64,000 nt of DNA from Jeotgalicoccus psychrophilus DSM 19085 (GCF_000425845.1 NZ_AUEF01000008.1:1-64000), one strand, 5' to 3'; counted from the first letter of the stretch, positions 8,269 through 17,356 are shown. A program made the numbers and translations. The notes: a model not told the origin generated them from the sequence alone.

Positions 8269-8350
8269 ATATGAATTCATATTAAATATTATTTGACTCT
8301 TTATTCAGATGATAATATCATATATATGAACATATATTAATATATGTAGA
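8269..8350 (+). promoter_or_regulatory. Palindrome-rich control region of the CzrA-like gene
   Basis: This stretch contains a perfect 14 bp palindrome (ATATGAATTCATAT, 8269-8282) and, nearer the gene, a TATATGAACATATATTAATA-type dyad (about 8315-8347). Such ATATGAAC-type dyads are typical of ArsR/SmtB operators, so autorepression by the gene at 8407 is likely. Exact promoter boxes are unclear in this AT-rich sequence. Confidence 0.55.
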
Positions 8351-8406
8351 TAAATAGTGATTATTATATAAGATTTGGACTTGAAACCTAAAGTGAGGGA
8401 AAAATA

Positions 8407-8733
8407 ATGGAAGAAAAAAAAGAATTTGAGGAAGTAAATAATAAGGACTTAGATGATGAAACATTATTTGTCGTATCGCAAACATTTAAAGCGTTAGGTG
8501 ATCCTACGAGAATCCGGATTCTCCATTCGCTCTTTTATAAGGAGTATTCGGTAAACGGTATTGCTGAAACGCTACATCTTAGACAATCAACAGTTTCCCA
8601 TCAATTGCGGTTCTTGAAAAATTTACGGTTAGTAAAATTCCGAAGGGAAGGCACAACGTTGTTTTACTCCCATAATGATGAACATACTATGAATATGCTA
8701 AAACAGGCGATCGATCACGCCTATCATAACTAG
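8407..8733 (+). CDS. CzrA/SmtB-like zinc-sensing repressor (ArsR family)
   Basis: This 108-residue winged-helix repressor has the ArsR helix-turn-helix ([20 protein letters not shown], about 48-67). Its C-terminal helix carries Asp91, His93, His104 and His107, exactly the D-x-H-10-H-2-H spacing of the alpha5 zinc/cobalt site of CzrA and SmtB. It lacks the CadC-type cysteines, so it should sense Zn/Co rather than Cd/Pb by the other site. It precedes the SPC-type metal ATPase on the same strand with a 331-base gap holding another dyad, so the two probably form a sensor-exporter pair. Confidence 0.87.
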   Translation: MEEKKEFEEVNNKDLDDETLFVVSQTFKALGDPTRIRILHSLFYKEYSVNGIAETLHLRQSTVSHQLRFLKNLRLVKFRREGTTLFYSHNDEHTMNMLKQAIDHAYHN

Positions 8734-8779
8734 TATTCCGTAAACCAGTAATGAGTGTTAATAGTAATTTACGTCATTA

Positions 8780-8807
8780 ATATTGTTATATGATTATATA
8801 ACAATAT
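8780..8807. promoter_or_regulatory. Perfect 12 bp inverted repeat, candidate operator
   Basis: ATATTGTTATAT and ATATAACAATAT are perfectly complementary with a 4-base spacer. It lies between the CzrA-like gene and the metal ATPase. The rest of 8734-9064 shows no coding sequence I can recognise. An operator for the ATPase is an inference. Confidence 0.5.
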
Positions 8808-9064
8808 AGATTATAAGCGTATGAAAAGAGGGTTTTGCAATGGATATGGAAAACAAAAAACAGAATGGAAAGCGTTGTATGATATCTCGAAAGAAAGTGA
8901 GATGGGTGTAGCAGAGAGGGTTAGTGAATACGGTTGATAAATTCATAGGATGTATTATTGGAACAAAAAGTTTGGATGTGGTCAATTAACGTCCTGGTTT
9001 AGTTAAGCTTACTGCGAATATATTGGAACCCGATATATCATATTTATTTAGAAAGGTGATAGAA

Positions 9065-10978
9065 ATGAAAAATATTCAAGAGCAACAAGCACACGAAAGT
9101 CATAGCCACGATCATACCCACGGAAAAATGCCAATTATTTCATATTTTATTGGCTTAGTGTTGGCTATAATTGGGCTTTTTTTAAGCGATGAAAATTTAT
9201 TAATACAAAACATCTTATTTTCATTTGCCACAATCACAGCCGGCTACCATGTAATTCTTCTCGAAGGAATTGGAGAGACAGTTGAAAATACTAAATTAAA
9301 GGGGAAATTCACTCCTAATTCTCATATTCTAATGGGATTAGCTGCAATCGGGGCTTCTCTGATAGGGAGTTTTTGGGAAGGAACCCTTTTGATACTTATT
9401 TTTTCCGGCGCTCATTTTCTTGAAGATTACGCTGAAGGAAGAAGTAAAAGAGAAATTACTAAGCTACTCGAAATGAACCCAACGACAGCTAAATTAATTC
9501 TACCTGATGGAAACACAAAAATTGTTGATGTCAGTGAATTAAAAGTTGGAGATCAACTCCAAGTGCTGAACGGTGATCAAGTTCCAATTGATGGAATTAT
9601 TTTATCGGGTACTACCTCAATTGATGAATCTTCTATTAATGGGGAAAGTATAGCGAAAGAGAAGTCTAAGGGTGACGAAGTTTTTGGAAGTACGATTAAT
9701 GGAACAGGTACTTTTACTATGGAAGTCACTAAGGAAAACAAGGATACTGTATTCTCTAAAATTTTACAATTAGTTAGTCAAAACCAAGATAATCAAACAA
9801 AAGCTGCCAGTATCATTCAAAAATTCGAGCCTAAATATGTTAATATCGTTTTAATCGCAATACCATTAGTAATGTTACTTGCTCCTTTTTTATTTGATTG
9901 GACATGGTCGCAAAGTGTTTACAGGGGATTAGTGCTTTTAGTCGCAGCTTCACCGTGTGCTTTGGCAGCAGCTACTGTATCTGTAACATTATCTACAACA
10001 TCTAACCTAGCTAAAAAAGGCGTGCTTTCAAAAGGAAGTACTTACCTATCACAATTAGCGGATATAGATGCAATTGCCTTCGATAAAACAGGAACCCTTA
10101 CGAACGGAGAACCTAAAGTAACAAATTACTATTTCACTCATTCTGTGAACGAAGAAAATATTATTGATATTATAGTCGCCCTTGAAAAGGAATCCAATCA
10201 CCCACTCGCTAATGCTATTTTAGAAAAATTTGAAGTTAAAAATAAAATAGGCATCGAAGTTACTAATCAAATTGGAAAAGGTCTGACAGGAGATTATAAT
10301 GGAAAAAATTATCGTATTGGTAAGCCTACTTCTTTTGAAAGTGTTTCTGAAGAGTATACCCAGTTCAATCATGATTGGGCATCAGAAGGAAAGACGGTTG
10401 TATACGTAGCAGAAAATGAAGAAGTTATTGGGCTTATAGCTCTAATGGATATTCCGAATGAGCATGCTAAAGAAACAATTAATTACTTTAAGAAACTTGG
10501 TATCCACACGACTTTAATTACTGGTGATTCGGAAATGACGGGAAAAGCTGTAGGCGAACAATTGGGAATAGACGAAGTTATCGCTAATGTAATGCCTGAA
10601 GATAAATCCAGAATTATAGAAGAACAAAAAGAAAAATTTGGAGTTACTGCCATGGTCGGAGATGGTGTGAACGATGCACCGGCCCTTGTTAATGCTGATG
10701 TTGGTATAGCTATGGGGGGCGGTACTGATGTGGCAGTAGAAGTATCTGATTTGGTTTTAATGCAGAACAATTTATCTAAATTAGTACAGTCTCATAAAAT
10801 TTCCTCAAATATGGGTCGTGTTATTAGGCAAAATATTATTTTTTCAATGGCAGTTGTTGCCTTTTTAGTTGTCGTTAGTTTGTTAGGATTAACTGATATT
10901 ACAATCAGTGTAATTGTTCATGAAGGAAGTACTTTAGTTGTTATACTAAATGGACTTCGATTATTAAGATCTAAATAA
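9065..10978 (+). CDS. P1B-4-type (SPC motif) heavy-metal-exporting ATPase
   Basis: This 637-residue heavy-metal ATPase starts at ATG 9065 behind AAAGGTGATAG; an earlier in-frame start at 9023 has no good ribosome site. The N-terminus is His-rich (HESHSHDHTHG, 10-20) and has no HMA domain. Motifs are NGES (192-195), SPC (296-298) in place of CPC, DKTGT (Asp340), GDGVND and a final HEGSTLVVILNGLRLL segment. SPC plus HEG(S/G)T marks the P1B-4 class (PfeT/ZosA/CoaT), which exports Fe2+, Co2+, Zn2+ or Cd2+. Coupling to a CzrA-like sensor favours Zn/Co, but the substrate is not certain. Confidence 0.88.
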   Translation: MKNIQEQQAHESHSHDHTHGKMPIISYFIGLVLAIIGLFLSDENLLIQNILFSFATITAGYHVILLEGIGETVENTKLKGKFTPNSHILMGLAAIGASLIGSFWEGTLLILIFSGAHFLEDYAEGRSKREITKLLEMNPTTAKLILPDGNTKIVDVSELKVGDQLQVLNGDQVPIDGIILSGTTSIDESSINGESIAKEKSKGDEVFGSTINGTGTFTMEVTKENKDTVFSKILQLVSQNQDNQTKAASIIQKFEPKYVNIVLIAIPLVMLLAPFLFDWTWSQSVYRGLVLLVAASPCALAAATVSVTLSTTSNLAKKGVLSKGSTYLSQLADIDAIAFDKTGTLTNGEPKVTNYYFTHSVNEENIIDIIVALEKESNHPLANAILEKFEVKNKIGIEVTNQIGKGLTGDYNGKNYRIGKPTSFESVSEEYTQFNHDWASEGKTVVYVAENEEVIGLIALMDIPNEHAKETINYFKKLGIHTTLITGDSEMTGKAVGEQLGIDEVIANVMPEDKSRIIEEQKEKFGVTAMVGDGVNDAPALVNADVGIAMGGGTDVAVEVSDLVLMQNNLSKLVQSHKISSNMGRVIRQNIIFSMAVVAFLVVVSLLGLTDITISVIVHEGSTLVVILNGLRLLRSK

Positions 10979-11084
10979 TGAACGAATCGATTGACATGAA
11001 TGAACTTTGAAGTGTGGATTCTACAATGTTCCCATAACATTGGACACTAAAAAACAGAGCAATCTAATAAAGATGTTATGAGTA

Positions 11085-11425
11085 AAAACAATGCCTTGCA
11101 TACCGTTTTTATCATACGGGCGGTCAAATAAGCAATTAAAGAGCATGGGAAGCATAAAATCATAAACAGTGACTTAAGGCAGCCAGTTTACATTCAAAAG
11201 TTACATTGACTGTATTAAAAGTTTCGAAACGATTAATATCCGTATGGGGGCAAGCGTCGAGCCAAAGATAATGCCAGGACAGAGCGTCTTTTTCCGTTCT
11301 TTTAAGTGGGAAAGGTTTTACCTTCTCTATGCCAAGACAGTCCCAGAGCTAAAAGGGCCAGTTGCTCTTTTTGGGCGTTTGTGAACGGTAATCGCAGGAA
11401 GGGGATTTTCCCAACCGTACCTGGT
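11085..11425 (+). pseudogene. IS3-family OrfB (integrase) remnant
   Basis: Plus-strand frames give broken IS3 OrfB pieces in order: EHGKHKIINSDL, then GGKRRAKDNARTERLF, then RSFKWERFYLLYAKTVPELK. These correspond to the DDE integrase core near the second Asp and the DNAR-ER stretch before the catalytic Glu. Several frameshifts and stops make it inactive. Terminal repeats were not found. It differs in location and state from the partial IS at the left edge. The ends are approximate. Confidence 0.7.
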
Positions 11426-11431
11426 TTTCCA

Positions 11432-11565
11432 TCACAATAAAGTTGGCGGCATTTGTTCTGATATTCTTGGGAATACTTACACTATGAATGGCCGTATTAA
11501 GTGATACAGGAGCTGCTATTATTGTAATACTGAATGCTCTCCGCCTTTTGAGGGTAAAAGAATAA
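11432..11565 (+). pseudogene. C-terminal remnant of a second P-type metal ATPase
   Basis: Translation gives TIKLAAFVLIFLGILTL, a stop, then MAVLSDTGAAIIVILNALRLLRVKE and TAA. This is the last membrane pair of CadA/ZntA-type ATPases. Only about 44 codons survive, directly after the IS3 remnant, so the IS probably cut off the rest of the gene. Confidence 0.75.
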
Positions 11566-11584
11566 AAGTAAGGATAACTAGGTA

Positions 11585-11613
11585 AAGCTGTTCAATCAAA
11601 AATTGAACAGCTT
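11585..11613 (+). terminator. Terminator hairpin after the ATPase remnant
   Basis: AAGCTGTTCAAT pairs with ATTGAACAGCTT around a short loop, followed by ATTTTTC. It is probably the original terminator of the metal-ATPase gene whose tail remains. Confidence 0.75.
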
Positions 11614-11729
11614 ATTTTTCATCAAAATCAAAAACGTTTATTATAATACCTACACTTGTTCCGTTAAACGTACCGATTTTTAACCTTATTGTATCAGTAA
11701 TATCTTGAAACGAAGTAAGCGACTAAAAT

Positions 11730-11990
11730 TTCTCTTTTATCATACGGTTATAAAAATACACTTTTAAGAACGGTTTGAAAATTTTTGAAATAAATCAAAA
11801 TAATCTTCTGGTTAAAAAACTTGTAGATATGACTTCTCTCTTAAATTTTTGTTTGATTAGATTAGACCCTAAATAAACATTATAAGACTATTGATTCCAT
11901 TAGTTTTGGTGTAACTTTATATTTTATTTTGCACTTAATTTAAATGTTGTCTTACGAAATTTTATGAAATTATGTATCTTACATTTAACT
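11730..11990. repeat. Recombination-site-like repeat, copy 3
   Basis: It carries the same ordered words as copy 2: TACACTTTTAAGAACGGTTT, CTTCTGGTTAAA, TAGACCCTAAATAAACA and TTTATTTTGCACTTAA. It lies between the metal cassette and the SulP cassettes. No coding sequence is seen between 11614 and 12180. Confidence 0.55.
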
Positions 11991-12180
11991 ATACTTTAAC
12001 CATTTAGTTCACACTTAATAAGTATTTCATCCGGTGATTAGCCACAAACACCTGGAGATCAACTTATTTCTTCTACATAAATTTCACCTTGAATATGAGT
12101 ATGCATGCTTTATTTATTTAATTAATTTCGCTTATATATTCTTCTATGTATAAATGGTTTTTTTGATAAAAATTTAAAAA

Positions 12181-12212
12181 GAAGCGTCTATAGGATTTTC
12201 TATAGACGCTTC
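12181..12212 (-). terminator. Terminator of sulP-usp operon, copy 1
   Basis: GAAGCGTCTATAG pairs perfectly with CTATAGACGCTTC around a 6-base loop, just after the usp stop, followed on the minus strand by TTTTTAAATTTTT. Confidence 0.85.
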
Positions 12213-12218
12213 AAATGT

Positions 12219-12632
12219 TTATTTAACAATCATTACTGGAATTTTCGAACGTTTGGCAACTTTGTGACTCACACTTCCCATTACCATTTCCTGCAGACTA
12301 TTCAATCCCCTATTGCCCAAAACGACTAATTGATACTGTCCTTTATTGGCAAAAGCGACAACAGTTTCATTCGGCACACCATGTTCATAATGAATCAGGT
12401 AAGGAATATCGTTCGATTCATAAACACTAATAATTTCTGACAGTTTTTCTTTTCTCTTATTAATAATACTTTCTGAAACTCCACTGTGTAGCACATCGTC
12501 TTTAGAATCTGCTGGATCGATGACATTGAGTATGGTAACTTCTGACTCTTCATTGATAAAATTTAACGTTTCCTTTGCGGCTCTGATACTATTATCAGAA
12601 CCGTCTGCGGCAAGCAAAATTGATTTATACAT
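12219..12632 (-). CDS. Universal stress protein (UspA family), copy 1
   Basis: This 137-residue UspA-fold protein starts MYKSILLAADGSDNSIRAA. It ends with GNRGLNSLQEMVMGSVS, matching the G-2x-G-9x-G-S/T ATP-binding signature, so it is of the ATP-binding class. It lies 18 bases downstream of the SulP transporter gene and is surely co-transcribed. Usp proteins bound to SulP-type transporters are thought to adjust ion uptake. The specific signal here is unknown. It is about 90% identical by eye to the copy at 15342-15755. Confidence 0.88.
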   Translation of the reverse strand: MYKSILLAADGSDNSIRAAKETLNFINEESEVTILNVIDPADSKDDVLHSGVSESIINKRKEKLSEIISVYESNDIPYLIHYEHGVPNETVVAFANKGQYQLVVLGNRGLNSLQEMVMGSVSHKVAKRSKIPVMIVK

Positions 12633-12650
12633 CGAAATTCCTCCTATATC

Positions 12651-14102
12651 TTAAGTAAGGTGCTGTTCATTCAACTGGCTCAGTTCTTTAACAATTTTAC
12701 GACTGTCTGTATTTAATTGTTTGATATAAACTGTATTACCTTTTTCCTCAAACTTTCTTACGATGGTATCAATCGCATCTACTGCGGAGTCATCCCATAA
12801 ATGAGCTTTGGAAAAATCTAATTGAATCGGTTTATCATATTTCTTGAAATCAATTTTTTCAATTGTTGTATCAATTGATGCAAAGAAAATCTGACCTTCA
12901 AAATGCAGCGTAATAGTATTTTCCATTTCTTCCAGATACACATCGACTTTTGAGATTTTCGTCGCAAAGAAGAGCGCACTGAATATAACACCCACAATAA
13001 CACCGATTGCAAGGTTATGTGTAAATAATACAATAGCTACTGTGATGAGCATGACGAATGCATCAGTCCTTGGTGCTTTTTGCACATATCTGAAAGAACT
13101 CCAGTCGAATGTACCAATAGAAACCATTACCATAATACCGGCAAGTATTGGCATTGGAATCTGAACAACCCAATTGCCCAGAACAATAATCATCAATATT
13201 AATACAACACCCGCACTGAGAGAAGACAATCTAGTTGTGGCACCTGATTTCACGTTGATAACTGATTGACCAATCATGGCACAACCACCCATACCACCAA
13301 AGAATCCTGTAATAAAGTTTGCGATACCCTGACCGCGGGATTCTCTGTTTTTGCTGCTGTAAGTGTCCGTTGCGTTATCGACTATTTTAGCAGTCAGTAA
13401 ACTTTCTACGAGACCTACAATAGCCATCGATAGCGAGTAAGGTAAAATAATCATTAGGGTTTCCATGGTAAATGGAACATCTGGAATAAAGAAGCTTGGG
13501 AGAGATCGCTCAATATTTCCTAAATCCCCCACTGTCCCTACGTTAGAACCAAAAATAATATAAATACCTGTCAAAAGTAAGAGTGCAATCAATGGTGCAG
13601 GTACCTTCTTGAGGAATCTCGGAACAATATAAACGATAAGAAGTGTGACAATTACATAGATGTAAGTATCAATGGATATACCGAAAATATGTTCAATTTG
13701 AGACATAAATATCATAATACCAAGGGCATTAACGAAGCCAATCATTACTGAGTTCGGAATAAACTTCATTAACTTTCCAACTTTTAACAAACCTAGAATC
13801 AGTTGAATAATTCCCATGAGTATTGTCGCTGCCAATAAATAATCAACGCCGTATTCACTGACAAGCGGGACTATAAGTAATGCGATTGCACCGGTTGCTC
13901 CCGAAATCATAGCTGGACGACCGCCGACAATCGAAATGATTACAGCAATAAGGAATGAAGCATACAACCCTACCATTGGATCGACTCCAGCAATAATTGA
14001 AAATGCGATGGCTTCTGGAATCAAAGCCAATGCGACGACGACTCCAGCCATAATGTTAGTACCCGGCGCAGTCAGCCATTCTTTTTTAAACTTTTCTTTC
14101 AT
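12651..14102 (-). CDS. SulP-family inorganic anion transporter with STAS domain, copy 1
   Basis: This 483-residue SLC26/SulP transporter has about 12-14 hydrophobic segments, including [20 protein letters not shown] and [15 protein letters not shown] typical of the family. A C-terminal STAS domain follows (about 390-483, [20 protein letters not shown]). SulP proteins move sulfate, bicarbonate or other anions with H+ or Na+; the ion here is unknown. The start at ATG 14102 has GGAAG upstream, and the longer frame to 14159 runs through the promoter. It forms an operon with usp and is divergent from the recombinase-like gene at 14218. The same module recurs at 15342-17899. Confidence 0.9.
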   Translation of the reverse strand: MKEKFKKEWLTAPGTNIMAGVVVALALIPEAIAFSIIAGVDPMVGLYASFLIAVIISIVGGRPAMISGATGAIALLIVPLVSEYGVDYLLAATILMGIIQLILGLLKVGKLMKFIPNSVMIGFVNALGIMIFMSQIEHIFGISIDTYIYVIVTLLIVYIVPRFLKKVPAPLIALLLLTGIYIIFGSNVGTVGDLGNIERSLPSFFIPDVPFTMETLMIILPYSLSMAIVGLVESLLTAKIVDNATDTYSSKNRESRGQGIANFITGFFGGMGGCAMIGQSVINVKSGATTRLSSLSAGVVLILMIIVLGNWVVQIPMPILAGIMVMVSIGTFDWSSFRYVQKAPRTDAFVMLITVAIVLFTHNLAIGVIVGVIFSALFFATKISKVDVYLEEMENTITLHFEGQIFFASIDTTIEKIDFKKYDKPIQLDFSKAHLWDDSAVDAIDTIVRKFEEKGNTVYIKQLNTDSRKIVKELSQLNEQHLT

Positions 14103-14137
14103 AAATACACTTCCTACTCTTTTAAAATAACTAAAGT

Positions 14138-14194
14138 AAGTATAACAGAATAGTTCCATATGTATACCCCTTTATGAGAATAAATGTTATACTT
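14138..14194. promoter_or_regulatory. Mirrored divergent promoter/operator of SulP module 1
   Basis: Perfect 10 bp inverted repeats AAGTATAACA (14138-14147) and TGTTATACTT (14185-14194) face each other. Each arm contains the -10 element (TATACT) of one divergent gene, so one dyad places both promoters symmetrically. Between them is a block (CATATGTA..CCCTTTATGAGAATAA) that is conserved in the module 2 promoter. Clear -35 boxes are missing, which suggests control by a bound protein. Confidence 0.6.
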
Positions 14195-14217
14195 TCTAAA
14201 GAAAGGAGTGTTATTTA

Positions 14218-14760
14218 ATGAAATATGGCTACATTAGACCAATTGATTTATATGATGTTATACCTGAACAAGAGAAAAAAATAAAAATTTATACTCATAA
14301 CATTATAAGGGAAAATCATACAGATACTAAAAATCGATATCAATTAGATAGATTGCTTAATGATATATTGAAGCCAAATGACCAACTGTATGTTACTGAT
14401 TTATGTATTTTAGCAGATTCAACCAAACAGCTTGTCGATATTGTCAATTCTTTAGACCGCGACTTTATTTCAATCCGTATTATCAATCCTTCTATGTTTA
14501 TCAGCCCTACACCTCGATATACCTTTAATCAAATTTTAAGTGAAATCTCAAATTTTCAAAGTGACGTAGTCAGATTTAGGACCAAAGAAGGAGTAAACAG
14601 TGCTACAAAAAAAGGAAAACAGATGGGAAGACCAAAACGGAACGATGAAAATATTAGAAAAGCGATAGAAATGTATACGTTAAATAAATTCACATTAGAT
14701 GAAATTAAATCTGCTACAAATATAAGTCGAGCTACTCTATATAGACATTTAGATAAATAG
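14218..14760 (+). CDS. Catalytically dead serine-recombinase-like DNA-binding protein, copy 1
   Basis: This 180-residue protein aligns along its length with Sin-type serine resolvases (about 200 residues). Where Sin has YARVSSLDQ it has YGYIRPIDLY, and the resolvase DRLGRN stretch is ILADST, so the active serine and the catalytic arginines are gone. The dimer/E-helix region (EISNFQSDVVRFRTKEGV, about 109-126), the GRPKR hook (138-142) and the C-terminal helix-turn-helix (TLDEIKSATNISRATLYRHL) remain. It therefore probably binds and bridges DNA without cutting it. It is divergent from sulP-usp and is the likely regulator. Ribosome site: AAAGGAG. Confidence 0.75.
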   Translation: MKYGYIRPIDLYDVIPEQEKKIKIYTHNIIRENHTDTKNRYQLDRLLNDILKPNDQLYVTDLCILADSTKQLVDIVNSLDRDFISIRIINPSMFISPTPRYTFNQILSEISNFQSDVVRFRTKEGVNSATKKGKQMGRPKRNDENIRKAIEMYTLNKFTLDEIKSATNISRATLYRHLDK

Positions 14761-14809
14761 TCTTATAAACGGATATTTTGAGATGATATATTATAAGGGA
14801 GGTAATTTT

Positions 14810-15085
14810 TTGAGCCAGTATGTTTATGGGTGTAATCGAGTGGACACCCGTCAACAATATTTTATACATCATTCTGATTTATTAGAAAGATATAATTTTG
14901 AGGAGAGTTTAAAAGATTCAAGAGGAAGGAATCGAAAAGGCGGCCGCCCAAGAGTTAAAATCACCGATATTACAAAAGCTATTAATCTATATAATACGGG
15001 AGAATACAGTGTAAAAGAAATTATTGAAACGATTGGCATTAGCAGAACTACTTTTTATCGATATTTAAACTGTAATAAAAAATAG
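14810..15085 (+). CDS. Miniature recombinase-derived helix-turn-helix protein
   Basis: The start is TTG 14810, because GGGAGGT lies at proper spacing; an ATG at 14783 is further up without a ribosome site. The 91-residue protein begins MSQYVYGCNRVDTRQQ, like the resolvase start YGYxRVSTxxQ but with Asp12 in place of the catalytic serine. The catalytic middle is missing. The second half has the GGRPR hook and a helix-turn-helix (YSVKEIIETIGISRTTFYRY). It looks like a deleted resolvase kept as a DNA-binding protein. No partner or function can be named. It lies 49 bases after the dead recombinase gene. Confidence 0.65.
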   Translation: MSQYVYGCNRVDTRQQYFIHHSDLLERYNFEESLKDSRGRNRKGGRPRVKITDITKAINLYNTGEYSVKEIIETIGISRTTFYRYLNCNKK

Positions 15086-15290
15086 AACCACTGTACTTCC
15101 ATCACTGATTATAAAAATTTTCATGTATCTTTTACGACAGATAATATGCTTTTTCCTCATGTAAAATACTTCACTAAAGTAAAAAACTTCTTAAACCTAT
15201 AGGTGAAAAAATATATCTCATTAACGGGTCATACGTTACGAGAGTTACCATAAATGATATATTCCAAAAATTTAAGAGATGTTAATTATA

Positions 15291-15335
15291 AAGAAACGAC
15301 CATTGAAATGAAGTACATTACAGTAGTCGTTTCTT
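15291..15335 (-). terminator. Terminator of sulP-usp operon, copy 2
   Basis: AAGAAACGAC pairs with GTCGTTTCTT around a 25-base loop just downstream of the usp stop; less compact than the copy 1 terminator. Between 15086 and 15290 I see no gene. Confidence 0.6.
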
Positions 15336-15341
15336 CAAATG

Positions 15342-15755
15342 TTATTTAACTATCATTACTGGAATTTCTGAACGTTTTGCCACTTTATGGCTCACACTTC
15401 CCATTACCATTTCCTGCAAACTATTCAATCCCCTATTGCCAAGGACGACTAACTGATAGTGTCCTTTATTGGCAAAAGCGACCACAGTTTCATTGGGTAC
15501 GCCATGTTCATACTGAATCGTGTAAGAGATGTTATTCGTCTCATAGAGATTTATAATCTTTGATAATTTTTCTTTACGTTTATGCATAATACTTTCTGAA
15601 GGACCACTGTGTAATACATCATTTTTAGAATCAGTAGGGTCGATCACATTGAGTATTGTTACTTCTGTTTCTTCATTGATGAAATTTAATGTTTCTTCTG
15701 CTGCCCTGATACTGTTCTCAGAACCATCGGCGGCAAGTAGAATTGATTTATACAT
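15342..15755 (-). CDS. Universal stress protein (UspA family), copy 2
   Basis: This 137-residue paralog of the protein at 12219-12632 has the same start (MYKSILLAADGSENSIRAA) and the same ATP-binding signature (G-2x-G-9x-G-S near residues 106-120). Differences are concentrated in the middle (residues 40-85), where the ligand or partner surface would be. It follows sulP copy 2 by 19 bases in one operon. Confidence 0.88.
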   Translation of the reverse strand: MYKSILLAADGSENSIRAAEETLNFINEETEVTILNVIDPTDSKNDVLHSGPSESIMHKRKEKLSKIINLYETNNISYTIQYEHGVPNETVVAFANKGHYQLVVLGNRGLNSLQEMVMGSVSHKVAKRSEIPVMIVK

Positions 15756-15774
15756 TAATATCTCCCCCTTATTA

Positions 15775-17226
15775 TTAAGTCAGATGTTGTTCATTTAATT
15801 GACTCAGCTCTTTAACAATCTTACGACTGTCTGTATTCAATTCCCTGATATGAACAATGTTGCCCTTTTCTTCAAACTTTCTTACAATCGTATCAATTGC
15901 ATCTACTGCAGAATCATCCCATAAATGAGCCTTAGAAAAATCTAATTGAACAGGTTTTTCGTATTTCTTAAAATCAATTTGTTCAAGCGTTGTATCAATA
16001 GATGCGAAGAAAATCTGTCCTTCAAAACTTAGCGTAATAGTGTTTTTCATTTCTTCTAAATGAACGTCTACCTTCGAAATTTTTGTAGCAAAGAAAAGTG
16101 CACTGAATATAACCCCTACGATAACTCCGATTGCAAGGTTATGTGTGAACAATACAATAGTGACGGTAATCAGCATCACGAAAGAATCTGTACGAGGCGC
16201 TTTAGCGATATACTTGAATGAATTCCAGTCGAATGTACCAATAGCGACCATCACCATAATACCCGCAAGTATTGGCATTGGAATTTGGACAACCCAATCA
16301 CCGAGCACGATAATCAGGAACATTAGAAACACACCAGCAGTGAAAGTAGATAGTCTTGTTGTGGCACCCGACCTCACATTAATGATTGATTGACCAATCA
16401 TGGCACAACCACCCATTCCACCAAAGAATCCAGTAATGAAGTTTGCGATACCTTGACCGCGGGATTCTTTATTTTTACTACTGTAAGTGTCTGTTGCATT
16501 ATCAACAATTCTAGCAGTTAGTAGACTTTCTACCAGTCCGACAACCGCCATAGAGAGCGAATAAGGCAAGATAATCATCAGAGTTTCCATTGTAAATGGA
16601 ACGTCTGGAATGAAGAAGCTCGGCAGAGATCTTTCGATAGTGCCAAGGTCACCGACTGTACCTACGTTAGATCCGAAAATAATATAGACACCCGTTAAGA
16701 CGACAAGAGCGATTAATGGTGCAGGTACTTTTTTAATGAACTTTGGAAATACATAGACTATAAATAATGTAGCGATGACGTAAACATAACTATCGATAGA
16801 TATTCCAAAAATATGTTCAATTTGCGACATGAATATCATAATTGCCAGCGCATTAACAAAACCAATCATCACCGAGTTTGGTATAAACTTCATCAATTTA
16901 CCAACTTTTAACAGCCCAAAAACTAGTTGAATAACTCCCATGAGTATTGTCGCTGCCAGCAGATAATCGACCCCGTAATCATTGACTAGCGGCACAATAA
17001 GTAACGCGATTGCCCCTGTCGCAGCTGAAATCATAGCTGGCCGTCCACCAACGAATGAAATGATTACCGCAATAAGAAATGATGCATATAAACCAACCAT
17101 CGGATCGACTCCGGCAATAATTGAAAATGCGATTGCTTCAGGAATTAATGCTAATGCAACTACCACACCGGCCAAAATATTCGTACCCGGCGCTGTCAGC
17201 CATTCCTTTTTAAATTTTTCTAACAT
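15775..17226 (-). CDS. SulP-family anion transporter with STAS domain, copy 2
   Basis: This 483-residue paralog of the transporter at 12651-14102 is nearly collinear and mostly identical by eye, with most changes in the hydrophobic segments around residues 145-180 and 310-345 and at the end of the STAS domain. Transport of sulfate, bicarbonate or a related anion is expected from the family. Start ATG 17226 has GGAAG upstream. The start of the protein ([17 protein letters not shown]) supports the equivalent start chosen for copy 1. Confidence 0.9.
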   Translation of the reverse strand: MLEKFKKEWLTAPGTNILAGVVVALALIPEAIAFSIIAGVDPMVGLYASFLIAVIISFVGGRPAMISAATGAIALLIVPLVNDYGVDYLLAATILMGVIQLVFGLLKVGKLMKFIPNSVMIGFVNALAIMIFMSQIEHIFGISIDSYVYVIATLFIVYVFPKFIKKVPAPLIALVVLTGVYIIFGSNVGTVGDLGTIERSLPSFFIPDVPFTMETLMIILPYSLSMAVVGLVESLLTARIVDNATDTYSSKNKESRGQGIANFITGFFGGMGGCAMIGQSIINVRSGATTRLSTFTAGVFLMFLIIVLGDWVVQIPMPILAGIMVMVAIGTFDWNSFKYIAKAPRTDSFVMLITVTIVLFTHNLAIGVIVGVIFSALFFATKISKVDVHLEEMKNTITLSFEGQIFFASIDTTLEQIDFKKYEKPVQLDFSKAHLWDDSAVDAIDTIVRKFEEKGNIVHIRELNTDSRKIVKELSQLNEQHLT

Positions 17227-17263
17227 AATACACTTCCTACTCTAAATTAAATATATAAAGTAA

Positions 17264-17330
17264 TTATAACAGAAGAGTTTCATATGTACTTCCCTTTATG
17301 AGAATAATATATTTAAATTTAATGTTACAA
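17264..17330. promoter_or_regulatory. Mirrored divergent promoter/operator of SulP module 2
   Basis: The arms TTATAACA (17264-17271) and TGTTACAA (17323-17330) contain the two -10 elements (TATAAT for sulP, TACAAT for the recombinase-like gene). The block between keeps CATATGTA and CCCTTTATGAGAATAA from module 1, although spacing and arm symmetry have drifted. Confidence 0.55.
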
Positions 17331-17356
17331 TATTGTAAAGACAGGAGTGGAATTAA

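Noticed and set aside
8794-8985. 63-residue minus-strand open frame between the CzrA-like and ATPase genes
   Set aside because: No ribosome site, no recognisable sequence, and the start codon region overlaps the AT-rich dyad.
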